Below are positions 22,713 through 33,499 of a stretch of DNA of 64,000 nucleotides, piece after piece. The notes beneath the pieces were generated by a model. The model saw only the letters and a program-made list of their open reading frames with translations. It ran no database searches and was not told the origin of the DNA. A program made the position numbers and the translations under genes. The stretch spans positions 62,001 to 126,000 of the forward strand of contig JAIQDT010014337.1 of NCBI GenBank assembly GCA_021521415.1, in the 5' to 3' direction. Origin of the DNA: Bidens hawaiensis (lineage: Eukaryota > Streptophyta > Magnoliopsida > Asterales > Asteraceae). Within the stretch, counting starts at the first letter, position 1. Each line of letters begins with the position of its first letter.

Positions 22713-24681
22713 TGTAACATTTCGGATTTTTCAAACCGTATTTGTTTACGATTAACCCAACCCAAATCATTTTTAGATCTTTAAAATTAATCAAAATCAA
22801 GTATTTATAAGTAATTAAGTTTCTAATATTCATTTTATACCCTTTAGGTTTCATACGTAGTTCATTTATTGTTTTAATCATAAAATGTTCAACAAATGAC
22901 CAATTATCAAACTTCAAGGCCTAAATATGTCAAAAATCAAAACATTCCCTCCTAGCCCCTGGGGCGCCGCGCGACGGGCAGTCATGGGTTGGCTGCGCAG
23001 CGCGGTGGCCTATCTGGGCAGAATCCTTGGTTCGTTTTGGTTCGTTAGCTCGTCTATGGCATGAAATCGCTTATTTTAGGACATAATCGAGTGAATTAAG
23101 CCTCAAGAAAACTAATATAACTAAAATACATGTTCATATACTTAATCCCTTGTCCAAGAACAAAATCTACTGATTTTATAATTGATTTGATCGTTAAAAC
23201 TCGATTCGGTTTCCTATACGGGCCAAAAAGCCTAAAATTAGTTCGGTTTAGCTATTCCTATATAAACAAGTCATAAACATCTGCTGTAAACTTTAATCAA
23301 ACCCTAAAGAACATCCTACAGCCGTCACTAGCCTCTGCCATCTTGTAAACCCTTCGGTTTTTGCATATTCGTTAAAGATACAAGGCTTGATCGTTGACTT
23401 TGCTTGCTTTAGGACCTTTGACTTCCATTTCTCGTCAATCCTTTAATTTTCCGGGTAAGTTGTAAACTGTAAAGTCGTTCATACATATTCCCTAGTCAAT
23501 AAACTTCAATCAATTTCGGTGATTGAAGGGTTTTGTCTAGTCAATTGCTTTAAAACCCGTTAAAGGGTAAAACAGTCAACAAGTTTGACTTTGCGTTTTC
23601 TCATACTTCTGTTTAGATTCAACGTTCGGTCCAGAAGACTTTTATTCTTGAAACGTGATTTTAAGGCTACTGCCCAAAACCTGACTTCCGACTCGCTGTT
23701 CGGATTCTGGTCAGTACCAGCTCGCTTAAACGTTTAATTCAACATAACTAGAATTCTACTCATCTGTTTGGATTGATTCCAGTGGCATTAAGTTCTTTTT
23801 TATTTATAGTTTCATATCACAAAGTTTCAGGTTCTGATCAGTTATCTCATTTGACACGTATTGGACGACTTGCTTATCCGTTGACTCGTTTATTCTTAAT
23901 TGTATTCACTTGCCTTTAATCTAAGGTGAGTTTGATCATTCCCCTTTTTATACACTATTTTCTAACGTTTTGGGGACATATGCGTACTTACTCATATTTT
24001 CTATTCTATATATATACTCAAAATCGCAAACATAATTATTGTGTGAATATCAATTGAATGCTATTTGCTAATTGCTACATGTTTAATTGTTTATTTGATA
24101 ACGTTTCGGAGAGGTCCAACATATCCCCTTTGTAGAGGGTTCTCAGTAGTATGATCATACGACCGTCTTAGTAACCGGAGCCCGATTTGCTTGGCGAAGG
24201 TAAACCGACAATTTAGTCATTGTAATCAATGCCCGATTCGCTTGGCAACGATTCATTGGCACACGAACATAACTTGGTTTTGGTTTGTTAAGGTTTGATT
24301 GATTATTACCACATAGATTGGTTTGCGCATTTAACACTTATTATTTATTATTTATTTATTATATAACTATTTGTTGTGTCAAAATTGGTTATCATCTCAC
24401 TCAACATATTTGTTGACAAATCTCCATTATCTGCGCATATGCAGGTTGCCTGAGTTGAAGGATGGACTCTTAGAAAGAGGTTAGGATTATAATGAAGACA
24501 TATATGGATTTAGACTTGCTGTATTTATTTATTTGAATTGTTTGGTTGTATTTGATTATTGTGTGTATTATTTGAACAAAATAATTAATTAGATATTGTC
24601 ATTTATATTTATAATAGTATCTTCGAGCTTTGAGCAATCGGATCACGCCCCGGCATTTCCGCCTTAGGTTGGGGTGTGACA
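22713..24681 (+). repeat. 3' LTR of element E
   Basis: 1969 bp, collinear with the 5' LTR but with an extra block at about 22946-23034 rich in GCGCCGCGCG-type sequence and ending TTGGTTCGTTTTGGTTCGTT. That direct repeat may have mediated loss of the block from the 5' LTR. Confidence 0.9.
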
Positions 24682-24686
24682 ATATC

Positions 24687-25034
24687 ACAGATACTCTATT
24701 ACTAAAAACTTGTCCGATCGTCAACAGACCATCCAGACCTGTCTATTTCCAAACTGTGATTACTACTAAATTTGACTAATTGTACTCTACAACTAAACTA
24801 TTCTAAGGTGCCAAAATAACATGCCAAATAAAATGCATTTTCAACTTCAAAAACATACAATCGATCATTCCCAAACCAAATACATCATTTCCGTTCAACG
24901 TAGTTTTGGTAAAGCTGGACCGGATATAACCAACACAGGAGTACAACAAAAACATCAACAAATCTAACATGAAAGTCAGCATCTTGTTCTAGTTTTGAAC
25001 TTGGTAAACCATCATCATCAATATCATCACCATT
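24687..25034. other. Unassigned spacer
   Basis: Right flank of element E. It has a short CATCATCATCAATATCATCACC run near 25010 and no gene or element end. Confidence 0.5.
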
Positions 25035-25214
25035 TGTTATGGTTTTTATTATTTATGTTCCTTTTGTTACTATTTTTATGTGTTATTAGTTAAGGGAAGT
25101 CCCTTATAACTTTGATTGGTATTTATTATGGTTAGTACGTGAATGAAGTATATCACAGATTTAAATCAATCTATTTATCTCCTAGTTTCTCTCTTCTCTG
25201 GTCTAACCCTAACA
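25035..25214 (+). repeat. Probable short 5' LTR of a gypsy element
   Basis: TGTTATGG at 25035 and AACCCTAACA at 25214 would be the ends, followed at once by AGAGTATCAGAGC, a near match to the Met-tRNA primer site. A gag-like frame starts 50 bases later. No partner LTR was found, so the left boundary is tentative. Confidence 0.55.
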
Positions 25215-25263
25215 AGAGTATCAGAGCTATTTCGATCTTCCATCGGATTTCTATCGCGCCGCC

Positions 25264-25905
25264 ATGACAAATACCAAGAACCAATATATGGACAAGTCGG
25301 TCAAGGAACACGAGAAGGCTATAGTTCAGGCCCCTCTTGCAGCCTTGATGTAACTAATGAAGAGGGCGAATGATGGCGCCAGTTCAGGTTGATATTCAGT
25401 CAAGTTCGGTGACCCGTATCCAAACAAAAATAATCGGCCGATTAGGGTGGGGAAGGTCGGGTTTCCTTGATTCAACGACGAAGATGTCGAGGGTTGGCTA
25501 TATCGATGTGAACACTTCTTCACCCTTGATGAAACACCAGAAAACTTGAAACTCAGGTATGTCGTAATTTATCTCGATGGGGACGCCATTCAATGGCATC
25601 AATCCCACATGAAAACCAGGAGAGCAACTGTATATGACTTTCCTTGGGAGGATTACCTACCGGCCATCTCGGCCCATTTCTCTAATGCAATGTTCAAGGA
25701 CGCCATGGAGGAGTTGGTGTCTCTCATTCAGGAAGGTGAACTGCAAGATTATAATTCGGCATTTTATCGGTTTCTCAACAAGGTTACGATTAGGAAACTT
25801 ATGCGATCAGCCTCTATTTAAAAGGGTTGAAACCAGAGATTAAAGGCCTGGTGAAGATGTATAAGCCTCGGACCCTACACAAGGCCTGTGGCTTAGCAAT
25901 AATGC
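25264..25905 (+). pseudogene. Gypsy-type gag (retrotrans_gag) fragment
   Basis: The frame from ATG 25264 has three in-frame stops (near 25348, 25387 and 25468). The last reads FP-stop-F where the family has FPRF, so a CGA to TGA change at a CpG is likely. It then reads DVEGWLYRCEHFF, YLDGDAIQWHQSHMKTR and ELQDYNSAFYRFLNKV, the pattern of the Ty3/gypsy capsid domain. A frame change near 25795 precedes LKGLKPEIKGLVK. Similarity ends near 25905. It would have formed the virus-like particle shell. Confidence 0.8.
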
Positions 25906-27161
25906 GAAACACTAATAAAAACATACCAATTGGTTGTAAAAATCCAAAATATTTTCATGAGTTGCTTAAAATATTTCAAATAAGTGTTTTGTAAGTCTTT
26001 TCGGCTTGACGAATGATACAATGCTTGTTTTGGCACTGATGTTCGTGTTTAAAGTCATAGCGTACTGTTAAACGAAAATCTTTTCGTTTAACTGGTTTGC
26101 TATATACTATGGCCATAATATCAATATGTTAGCTTCTAATATACGTATATCACTTATAGATGCCCCTCCTTCCCGAGATATCCATGTCATAAACAGTATT
26201 ATTTGGTTATTCGTTTGTTTGTTATGTGATAAATGGTTAATGTTTGTTCGATAGGTAAATACTAAGATATACGTGGTTTTGTAACGAATGTCACATAATA
26301 TTTCCGGAATAATAGATGAAAAGAATTTTTTTTATATTTTGATATGATAAAATTAACTAAACATAACCAAATGGACAAATAAGCGAGTTGGGTTCGTTTT
26401 TTGATGAATGAACACTTATATTAAATGGATTTTAACAAAGTATTACAAAACAATCCGAACTCGTTGGATAAATGTACAACATACCCGGATTAGATGACAA
26501 GATGAAAGAAAAAAGAAAGCTTGAGTTACTCACGGTTTGACTTTCAAGGTCAAACTTAAGAATACTAGCAATTCCTCTTGAAAAACACCACGAACTTGGA
26601 ATATGGAGAATGACAAAGTGAAAGCAAAAGAATGGGGGACTATTTATAGGAGAATAAGGCCAAAGGATTTGTAAAATAGTTTGAATTTGGTCAAGCTAGC
26701 TATGACTCATAAAACACTTTAAATTTGATCAATTAAAACAATGAATTGACTTGAAGCTGAGTAATTTGAGTTGTAACATGTTTGAAATTAGTAATTATCA
26801 TAACTGACATTCATAAACATTCAAATGGGTGTTAATGGAGGTTTAAACAAGTTTTAAAACTCAAAAGATTAAATACACATCCCGGCTGTGCGGCGCGAGG
26901 GAACAAAGATGTGAATGAGAAGCAAAGCCGGTCGTGCGGCATGATGGAGATCTTCAAGTTTAAACTTTTACATAAATAACCCTTGGATTTAATTTAAATA
27001 AAATAAAGGCTCGAAATATATATAAAAGAATGGAATTAAGGATTAAAATCATAAAGATTGAATATTAATATCATAAGTTTAAAATAAAATTTTCTAACGA
27101 AGATCCAAAAACTTAAAACGTGTCAGATTTTGGATTTGACATTTAACGAATGTTACAATCT
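25906..27161 (-). mobile_element. Candidate solo LTR or LTR-like insertion
   Basis: The gag fragment stops at ATGCGA (25902-25907) and the same hexamer recurs at 27162-27167. On the minus strand the piece starts near TGTAACATTCGTT (27157 downward), like the TGTAAC start of the element E LTRs. It holds a plausible TATA region (CTATAAATAG, near 26648) and a G+C-rich patch (26880-26945). A clean TG...CA pair with a 5-bp duplication was not found, so boundaries are uncertain. I see no coding sequence in it. Confidence 0.4.
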
Positions 27162-27425
27162 ATGCGATTCAGAACATATTAACCTCGGGCGTGAAGATGG
27201 AACAACTCCATATGGGAAGAGTATGGGACTTTTGTTCTGTCAAGAACAACTTTCTTTTGAATGTCGGTAACAATGTACACAAGATGAACAGAGTTTTGTT
27301 TGGATGATTCACCATTCTCTCATTGATAAACATGGTATGGAGAAAAAGTGATTGAATGACTGGTGGATTTAGGATCGAAATCCGGTATGCTCAAGATGTT
27401 GACGACTAGAGCTAAGAGCATGAAA

Positions 27426-27600
27426 GCTCTGATACCATGAAGGTCAGTGGTTTTCAAACAATTCTCTTGATTAACAAACTAACAGGTACAAACAGAGAAG
27501 AATACATCACAAAATAAAAGCATAAATCCCTGATTCTTCTAGAGACATACCATTAATTAATCTATTTACTTAAATACAAAATATACAAAATGTTGGTATG
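27426..27600 (-). mobile_element. Primer-binding site and LTR end of a decayed minus-strand retrotransposon
   Basis: On the minus strand TGGTATCAGAGC (27437-27426) directly follows sequence ending in TTCA, as a 5' LTR end and primer site would. The LTR would extend right from 27438; its other end is not clear. Downstream on the minus strand (27425-27170) no gag is recognisable. Confidence 0.5.
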
Positions 27601-27690
27601 TTTTTGTTTTTTAAACTTTCGAAAATGACGTAAAGTTATTGAAAACGATCAAGTTGCTATTTAAGAACAATTCATTATTTTGAAGTCTAA

Positions 27691-27775
27691 TCTAACTATA
27701 TTATTAAAAGAAGACCTATTGTCCACATGATGTTCAACTAGGACCTCCATAAAGGATGCCAAGTAAATGCCATGT
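27691..27775 (+). mobile_element. Possible Helitron 5' end
   Basis: TCTAACTATATTATTAAAAG after an A resembles the TC...TATTAAAG start of the Helitrons at 55357 and 58638. It is cut at 27775 by the LTR of element D, and no 3' end was found. Confidence 0.35.
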
Positions 27776-28172
27776 TGTAGGTCCCTACTCGGGTGGATCT
27801 AACAACGTCTTTTGGATCAACCTAACTTAGTGCTACCGGAAATCACACTAAGAAATCAAGAGGTCTCGGACCTTGAGTTTATTTTCAGTTAAGGAAAGGT
27901 TAGTGAGAGAGAGAGAGAGAGCCGAGAGAGATGAGAAGAGAAAGAGTGATAGAGTTTTTGCAAAAAGGTTTTCTATTGCATTATCCAACTTCTTACTTCT
28001 CATGGCATGCTTCCTATTTATAGGGAAGCATGCATGAGAAGCAAAACACATCTACTGCCCAATGGGCTTCTTTACAATGGACCGTGGCCCAACAATGTAC
28101 AAAATGACCTATCGGCCCAAATACATAAACGAATAAATACAAAAGACTAAATATACAAAACGGGGCCTAACA
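27776..28172 (-). repeat. 3' LTR of element D
   Basis: 397 bp; minus-strand ends TGTTAGGCC and GGGACCTACA. The purine-rich GACTAGAGGGAGAT (28173-28186) precedes it on the minus strand. The CTATAAATA box (28023-28015) lies in the loop of a long inverted repeat. A (GA)n run lies at 27904-27921. Confidence 0.88.
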
Positions 28173-28298
28173 ATCTCCCTCTAGTCTTTAGTATTGAAAC
28201 CCGTCGGTGTCGTATATCAGGCATTCGTCCTCGGTTAGTGGAAGCTCAACAAGTCTACGCACGAACTTGTTGAAGGCTTCCACTATCCGGTCGGTATT

Positions 28299-29920
28299 CT
28301 AACATCCCAAATCCTCGACTGTTCCCAGCAGCTTGTTGTAGAGCTTCCTCACATCTTCAATGTGTAGTCCCATAAGCTCATGCTCGTCAAACACTCTGAT
28401 CTCGTGCATATCACGGCAGTGAATGATGACGGCCTCACCGGTTGTGTTGTCAAACTCCCAATCGATGAAGTCTCGGAGAGTGTTGGGAAGATAAGGCTCG
28501 CCATGATAAATCTCGTGACATTCTTTCGGCGCCTTGTATCTCCACATCGTGCGAGGCTCTCCGGTAACCGGGTTTATCTCTCTTGGGTTCTTGTACTTGC
28601 GACCCTTATTCGGCTCGAAGTCTTTGTAGTTGACTCTCGATTGACGCTGTAGATAAGTTGGGACCCAACTTTCCAGCGTACTTCCAGTAGCACCATGACC
28701 TAGAGCTTTCTGTAGATAGTTAGATCAAGCTCAGGTAGAGTCTTCAGTTCGTGATGAATGAGATAGATGATGTCCCCGCTGTAACGTCTGATGGCCCAAA
28801 CTTTATTCCGCTGATCATACCTTGCATATACGATCAGCGAGTCGTCATGATACGGATAGTTGAGCACGCGGGCAGACGCACAGCTTGAGACAACGTGCGT
28901 CTTTCGCTTCTTCTTTGGCGGGCGAACAATGACAGGATTGGTTGCAGGAGCCTCTGAAGCTTGAGCGGGAGGAGTATCCGGATTTGGCGAGTAGTTAATG
29001 TCATCGTCTTGTTCATTTGTTGCCATCTCCGTTCCCGTTCCCTCGATGAATTCCTCAAAGCTCATACATGCATTAATAAAATCAACGATCACACCTGTAT
29101 TGTCAGTCGGAGAGATGATATCTTTATACAAGCTATCATGTAGTGAGTCATCCTCTCTGACTTTGCTGGCTGAGCCAGGGTTAGCAGGGTCTTGAGCATC
29201 GTGTTGAGAGTGTGGAGGTGATTGAGTGTTATCTCCACCTCCACCTCCTGCAGCCCCGGCCCCTCTGTCTCCACCACCACCGTTGCCGAAGACATCCCTC
29301 GGAAGATGGGTTTGGGTGAGATAATGGTGGATCGTGGGGTGGTGGTTGTTATGGGAGGTGAGGTTGTTGGCAGAGGTAAGGTGATGGCTTGAGTAAGGAT
29401 TGGTAGAGTTATAGTGGTGGGTGGTGTTGGTTTTATTGTAGTTGGTGTGACGGTTTGGGTTGGGGAAGTAAGGATGGTTTTGCTCCATAGGCTTGTTGTT
29501 TGTATTGGGGAGCTAAAGACTGATGAGGTGAATATGGATGAGGTTGGTTGTGTAGGTGGTGTTGAGGCTTGAGTTGGTTCGGGTTGGGTTTGTTGTTGTG
29601 CTGGTGAGTGTGGTAAGGAAGGTATTTGGGATAGGAATGTTGAAATTGGTTGGTCTGTTGGTGAGGGTTCAGGTGAGGATTCAGGTGAGTCATGAAGTAG
29701 GGTCTTGGTTTTCTTGGCTTTGGTTTTCTTTCTGGTTTTTGGTGGTTTGTGGGTAGGGATTTGTATTTTAGTTACATCTAGGGTTTGAGGGCTTGGGCCA
29801 GGGCTTCTTTGGTTATTTTTGGTTGGTCTGAGGGCTTGTCTTGTGAGGGAGACTTGACATGAGACTTGGCTGACTTCTGGGAGTCTCCAAGTCTCCTCAA
29901 ATGCTTCAGGGGCGGCTGGT
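28299..29920 (-). pseudogene. Element D third ORF, C-terminal part
   Basis: After the C insertion site the frame continues as a Pro/Ser/Thr/Gln-rich linker with frame changes (29920-29300). An open stretch follows (about 29310-28700) with glycine-rich and acidic parts and the basic cluster PPKKKRKTH (about 28910), a classical nuclear-localisation-type motif. It then has KVWAIRRYSGDIIYL and LKTLPELDL. The last piece (28547-28299) has DFIDWEFDNTTGEAVIIH and RVFDEHELMGLHIEDVRKL. These last parts resemble 40790-41400 of element C (FVIKRYDG, LNTLPECEV, WWYVDCETAEAV, RVYDPMHLVNLSQADLQVL), so the C-terminal region is conserved between families. Function unknown. Confidence 0.75.
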
Positions 29921-29925
29921 CTTCT

Positions 29926-30366
29926 TGTTGGTACATAGATGTCAGTAGTTCATAGTCTAGCGTTTGTAATCGAGTCTGTAATGTAATTGTGTTTAAGTTT
30001 ATCTTTATGTATGTAAGCGAAGTTGTCAACAAGTTCGCTTAGGCGAACTTGTTGAACAAGCGAAGTTGTTGACAAGTTCGCCTAGGCGAACTTGTTCAAC
30101 GAGCGAAGTTATTGACAACTTCGCCTGAGGCGAAGTTGTCGTGTATTTAAGTAACCTACGGGTTACTGTTTTAGAGTTCGTGATAGTTGTGATCATTTCA
30201 CGTGTCAAGTGTCTGTAATAGACGTGGTTCGAGTTATAATATAACGTGGTTTCGTTTGTATCGTGTGTTCGTGTTTTACGTATTCTACGCTCGTAACTAC
30301 CTACGCAGGGATTCCGCACCTGCGTAGATAGCGATATCCCGTGTAAGATCTGTCCGGGAACCTACA
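29926..30366 (+). repeat. 5' LTR of element C
   Basis: 441 bp, TGTTGGTACATAG to GGGAACCTACA. Between 30017 and 30143 it holds nine octamers GCGAAGTT or GCGAACTT in alternating orientation. TATTTAA near 30145 may be the TATA element, lying between a 12-bp-arm hairpin (30113-30140) and the hairpin GTAACCTACGGGTTAC. Confidence 0.95.
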
Positions 30367-30368
30367 AT

Positions 30369-30380
30369 TGGTATCAGAGC
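30369..30380 (+). other. Primer-binding site of element C
   Basis: TGGTATCAGAGC two bases after the LTR, complementary to the initiator Met-tRNA 3' end. Confidence 0.93.
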
Positions 30381-30874
30381 TTAGGCTCGATTGTGAGGTT
30401 CGGGATTTCACGCGGGTGTAGAAAACGTCTCGTTTGACCTATTCGCGGGACACGTTTTCGTTGGGATTGTGTTATACTCACCTTATACAGTCATATTCAA
30501 GCCGTTACACTGACCGGAAACTGCTAAATCGTCGAAAACAGATCTGAATATTTTCAGTGTTCTTCGGGCGAAGTTACTGTTCTTCAGGCGAAGTTGCCGT
30601 CACTGGAAGTAGGGTTTCGGCGAAGATATAAGGCTAAGCGAAGTTATCCACAACTTCGCCTACCTCATAAGTTCGCCTAAGCGAAGTTATCCTCAACTTC
30701 GCTTACCTCCTAAGTTCGCTTACCTTAAGCGAAGTTATTCTCAACTTCGCCAAGTCACGCGAATTTAAGAATTTTCCAGCGAAGTTAACACTTAAGCGAA
30801 GTTAGCCTTAACTTCGCCTATAGTACTGTTTGGAAGATTTTTTTGAATTTTCGGGTTTTCTTGTTTTCGGGAAG
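30381..30874 (+). repeat. Element C leader with GCGAAGTT hairpin cluster
   Basis: From 30565 to 30825 there are thirteen exact GCGAAGTT or AAGTTCGC-type octamers, many paired as short hairpins, for example GCGAAGTT-ATCCAC-AACTTCGC. The region precedes the gag start codon directly. No upstream coding sequence is evident. Confidence 0.9.
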
Positions 30875-33490
30875 ATGTCGCCAATTAACATCTCTGAATT
30901 AGTCAAAATGGAAGTAGAAGCGGGGTCGGCTACTAAGGCCCCAAGGTTGATGAAAGGAACTGACTTTGTGGCGTGGAAGGATAGATTCATTCAGTATATT
31001 AAATACCAGGATGCAAAGATGTGGGTGTGCATCCAGGATGGATATATCCCACCGACAATGGAGTACGAAGGTCGTGATGTGGTTAAGAAGTACAGCAAGA
31101 TGGAGGAAGAAGAGAAGAAAATGTATGAGGCCGAGAGCAAGGCCCATGCTGCAATTACTATGGCTCTTCCTCAAGAGGTTCTCCATACATTCAGGAAGTA
31201 CACTTCTGCACGAGAGCTTTGGGATGCTCTTGAGAATAGATTCGAAGGGAACGTGGGTATTCGTGCCTCGAAGATTAAGCTGTTAAAGACCCAGTTCTCT
31301 GTATTCAAGCATTTGAAGAACGAATCACTCGATGATATTATCACCCGATATTATCATCTAATGACAGAGCTGAACAACTATTCGATTGCTTACAGAGAAG
31401 AGGAAATAGTTGAGAAGCTTCTCGATGCTCTCCCACCGAAGTGGGAAATGTACACTGTTCTAATGAGGGAAGACAGAGACTTTCCTAATTATGATTTGGA
31501 GACAGCAGTAAACAAGCTCAGAACCTTTGAGCTTAATATGGTTCGTAAAGAGACACCAACAGATCAGATTCAAGACCCTGGTATGTATGGTGCCAAAGTT
31601 AACTCAGGCTCAAGTTCGAAGTCTGAATCTGCTGCTTACTACTCCAAAGGAGAGTCTGGTTCTAACTCTTCTCATGAAGAAAATGTGTCAGTAAACATGA
31701 ACGGTGATGTTTGCTTTGTTGCTGGAGGATCAAGTGCTTCGAAACCTCAAGCATCCACAAGTAGTTTCTCTCCCAGTGCTTCAAGCAATAACTACACTAA
31801 GATGCCAATGAGTGTCAAATCTGCTGAAGAGCAGTTTGCAGTCTATGCATCTTTTATTGCTTCTTACGAGAACTACATACAAGGGAAGATTGTGGACCCT
31901 GCTGTTTTGGAAGAAGACTATGACCAGATCGATCCTGATGATCTGGAGGAGATGGATCTGCAGTGGCAGATGGCAATGATAGTCAGAAGAGTGAAGCGTT
32001 TCATGAAGAAGACTGGCAGAAAGTTCGTAGGTGGAAAGCCAGGATTTGACAAGTCAAGGGTGAGGTGTTACAATTGCCAACAAAATGGACACTTTGCAAA
32101 AGAGTGCACTAATGCACGGGTAGAACGTAGTCAGGGGAGGACTACACAGCAAAGTGGAAATAACAATGGGAATAGAGCCATGATGTCTGATGCTGGTGAA
32201 TACAACTGGAATATGTTCTCTGGAGAACTCTTTGAGCAAGCTCACATGGCGAAGGTTGCAGCTGAAGAATGTGTGAAAGCTGCTGAAAATGAAAAAGCCT
32301 TCATGGCTGATGATCAGAACACCGAGGCATGTACTAAACCTATCTGTACTAAGTGTGAGAACTTGTCTGAACAGCTTGCAACAATTACTGATCAGTATGT
32401 TAAATTGGATGCCGAATTTAAAACCTTGAAAGAAGATCATCATTTTACAAAGACAAGAGAAAATAATTATAGAATAAAAATTAAAGCGTGTGAAAAGGAC
32501 GTTAAAAGTTTAAAAACAAAATTAGCTGAAAAAATTGATGTGATCGATCTAAGCTACGAGGTTTTAGAAGAGAAAACCAAGTTAATTGCTGAGAAAGAAA
32601 AGCAGATTGCTGATCACCAGGTAAAAGTGGTGGAACTAAATAGGAAACTGGAGCAATTCCGGAATTCCTCTGCTATTCTTGATCACCTCGTCAGTGATCA
32701 CGGTTCCTCACCCAAGAGGGGAGGAATTGGTTACCATGAGGTTCCACCACAATATAACCATAATTATACTTTCAATCCTAGTGTTCATGAATCTGTTAAT
32801 TTTGTAGCTGATCAGACAGGTACTGCTAAGGAAACTGGTAAAGTACCGGAAGTTAGTAAAGGCGATACAAGTTCACCTGTCTCAAAAATTAAAATTTCAA
32901 GTCCAGTCTCATCTGATTCGGATAAGTCATCCGAGTCGGGTAAGACAAAAGAGAAGGAAGTATTACCCACTAGTGGAGAAAAGGTTAAATCGACTCAAAA
33001 GAGTACTCCACTCAACCCATATGTCCCACCTTATGTGAGACGTACGGGTGGTAATACTGCCTCCACATCTAAAACATCTGCTGAAAAGAAAGCTGAATAT
33101 AGATGTTGTTTTAGATGTAATCAAACAGGGCACCTTGTTGCTGATTGCCCTCTGAAGCAACGTTTCAGAGAGGTGAGGCCCTCGAAAACTGAGACTAAGG
33201 TTTTTAGTAATCATTTAAATGTTAAAAATGAAAACCATTCAAATTTAAGATATAATACCGGTTTTCAAAGAAACACATCTCGTTTTCACACTACTAATAA
33301 CCAAACCAACTGCTATAATTCTTTTAATTCTCTTAATGTTCGTCAGTTTGGTTGGCCTCACTATCAGTCTCCAAGGAGGTATTCTGTTAGGACTCGTGAA
33401 AATTTTCCTAATGCTAACTATGGTCAGTCAAGGTGTGTGAGTTCTGATAAGAAGGTTAGTCGACCCAAGACTTGGGTCCCCAAATTTTAA
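30875..33490 (+). CDS. Element C Gag
   Basis: The first ATG (30875) gives 871 residues. It starts MSPINISELVKMEVEAG and has a UBN2-type capsid region (about residues 25-245) with WKDRFIQYIKYQD, ARELWDALENRF and LLDALPPKWEMY. A Ser-rich linker, a VKRFMKKTGRKF basic stretch and the zinc knuckle CYNCQQNGHFAKEC (398-411) follow. A long Lys/Glu-rich predicted coiled coil spans about 490-595, then a Ser/Thr-rich part, a second knuckle CFRCNQTGHLVADC (745-758) and an Asn-rich tail. It would form virus-like particles and bind element RNA. The size and two-knuckle plan match Sireviruses. The frame ends in tandem TAA TAA, in the same frame as pol. It looks intact. Confidence 0.92.
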   Translation: MSPINISELVKMEVEAGSATKAPRLMKGTDFVAWKDRFIQYIKYQDAKMWVCIQDGYIPPTMEYEGRDVVKKYSKMEEEEKKMYEAESKAHAAITMALPQEVLHTFRKYTSARELWDALENRFEGNVGIRASKIKLLKTQFSVFKHLKNESLDDIITRYYHLMTELNNYSIAYREEEIVEKLLDALPPKWEMYTVLMREDRDFPNYDLETAVNKLRTFELNMVRKETPTDQIQDPGMYGAKVNSGSSSKSESAAYYSKGESGSNSSHEENVSVNMNGDVCFVAGGSSASKPQASTSSFSPSASSNNYTKMPMSVKSAEEQFAVYASFIASYENYIQGKIVDPAVLEEDYDQIDPDDLEEMDLQWQMAMIVRRVKRFMKKTGRKFVGGKPGFDKSRVRCYNCQQNGHFAKECTNARVERSQGRTTQQSGNNNGNRAMMSDAGEYNWNMFSGELFEQAHMAKVAAEECVKAAENEKAFMADDQNTEACTKPICTKCENLSEQLATITDQYVKLDAEFKTLKEDHHFTKTRENNYRIKIKACEKDVKSLKTKLAEKIDVIDLSYEVLEEKTKLIAEKEKQIADHQVKVVELNRKLEQFRNSSAILDHLVSDHGSSPKRGGIGYHEVPPQYNHNYTFNPSVHESVNFVADQTGTAKETGKVPEVSKGDTSSPVSKIKISSPVSSDSDKSSESGKTKEKEVLPTSGEKVKSTQKSTPLNPYVPPYVRRTGGNTASTSKTSAEKKAEYRCCFRCNQTGHLVADCPLKQRFREVRPSKTETKVFSNHLNVKNENHSNLRYNTGFQRNTSRFHTTNNQTNCYNSFNSLNVRQFGWPHYQSPRRYSVRTRENFPNANYGQSRCVSSDKKVSRPKTWVPKF

Positions 33491-33499
33491 TAATCTCTT

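Larger units (their letters stand above)
18196..24681 (+). mobile_element. Ty3/gypsy-type LTR retrotransposon E with gag only
   Basis: Two long LTRs (18196-20075 and 22713-24681) begin TGTAAC and end GTGTGACA. They are flanked by the target duplication ATATC (18191-18195 and 24682-24686). A Met-tRNA primer site follows LTR 1 and a purine tract (AGTAGGGGAGAC, 22701-22712) precedes LTR 2. The 2.6-kb interior has one credible ORF, a gag-like zinc-knuckle protein, and no protease, reverse transcriptase, RNase H or integrase. It must therefore have moved with enzymes supplied by a relative. The gypsy assignment rests on the gag C-terminal pattern and LTR style. Confidence 0.92.

Noticed and set aside
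29433..29693. His/Pro-rich minus-strand ORF as a separate gene
   Set aside because: It overlaps the low-complexity linker of the D third ORF in another frame.
30026..30319. 97-codon minus-strand ORF in the element C LTR, repeated at 41587-41907
   Set aside because: It lies in the LTR, antisense to the element, and exists twice only because the LTR does; no family features.
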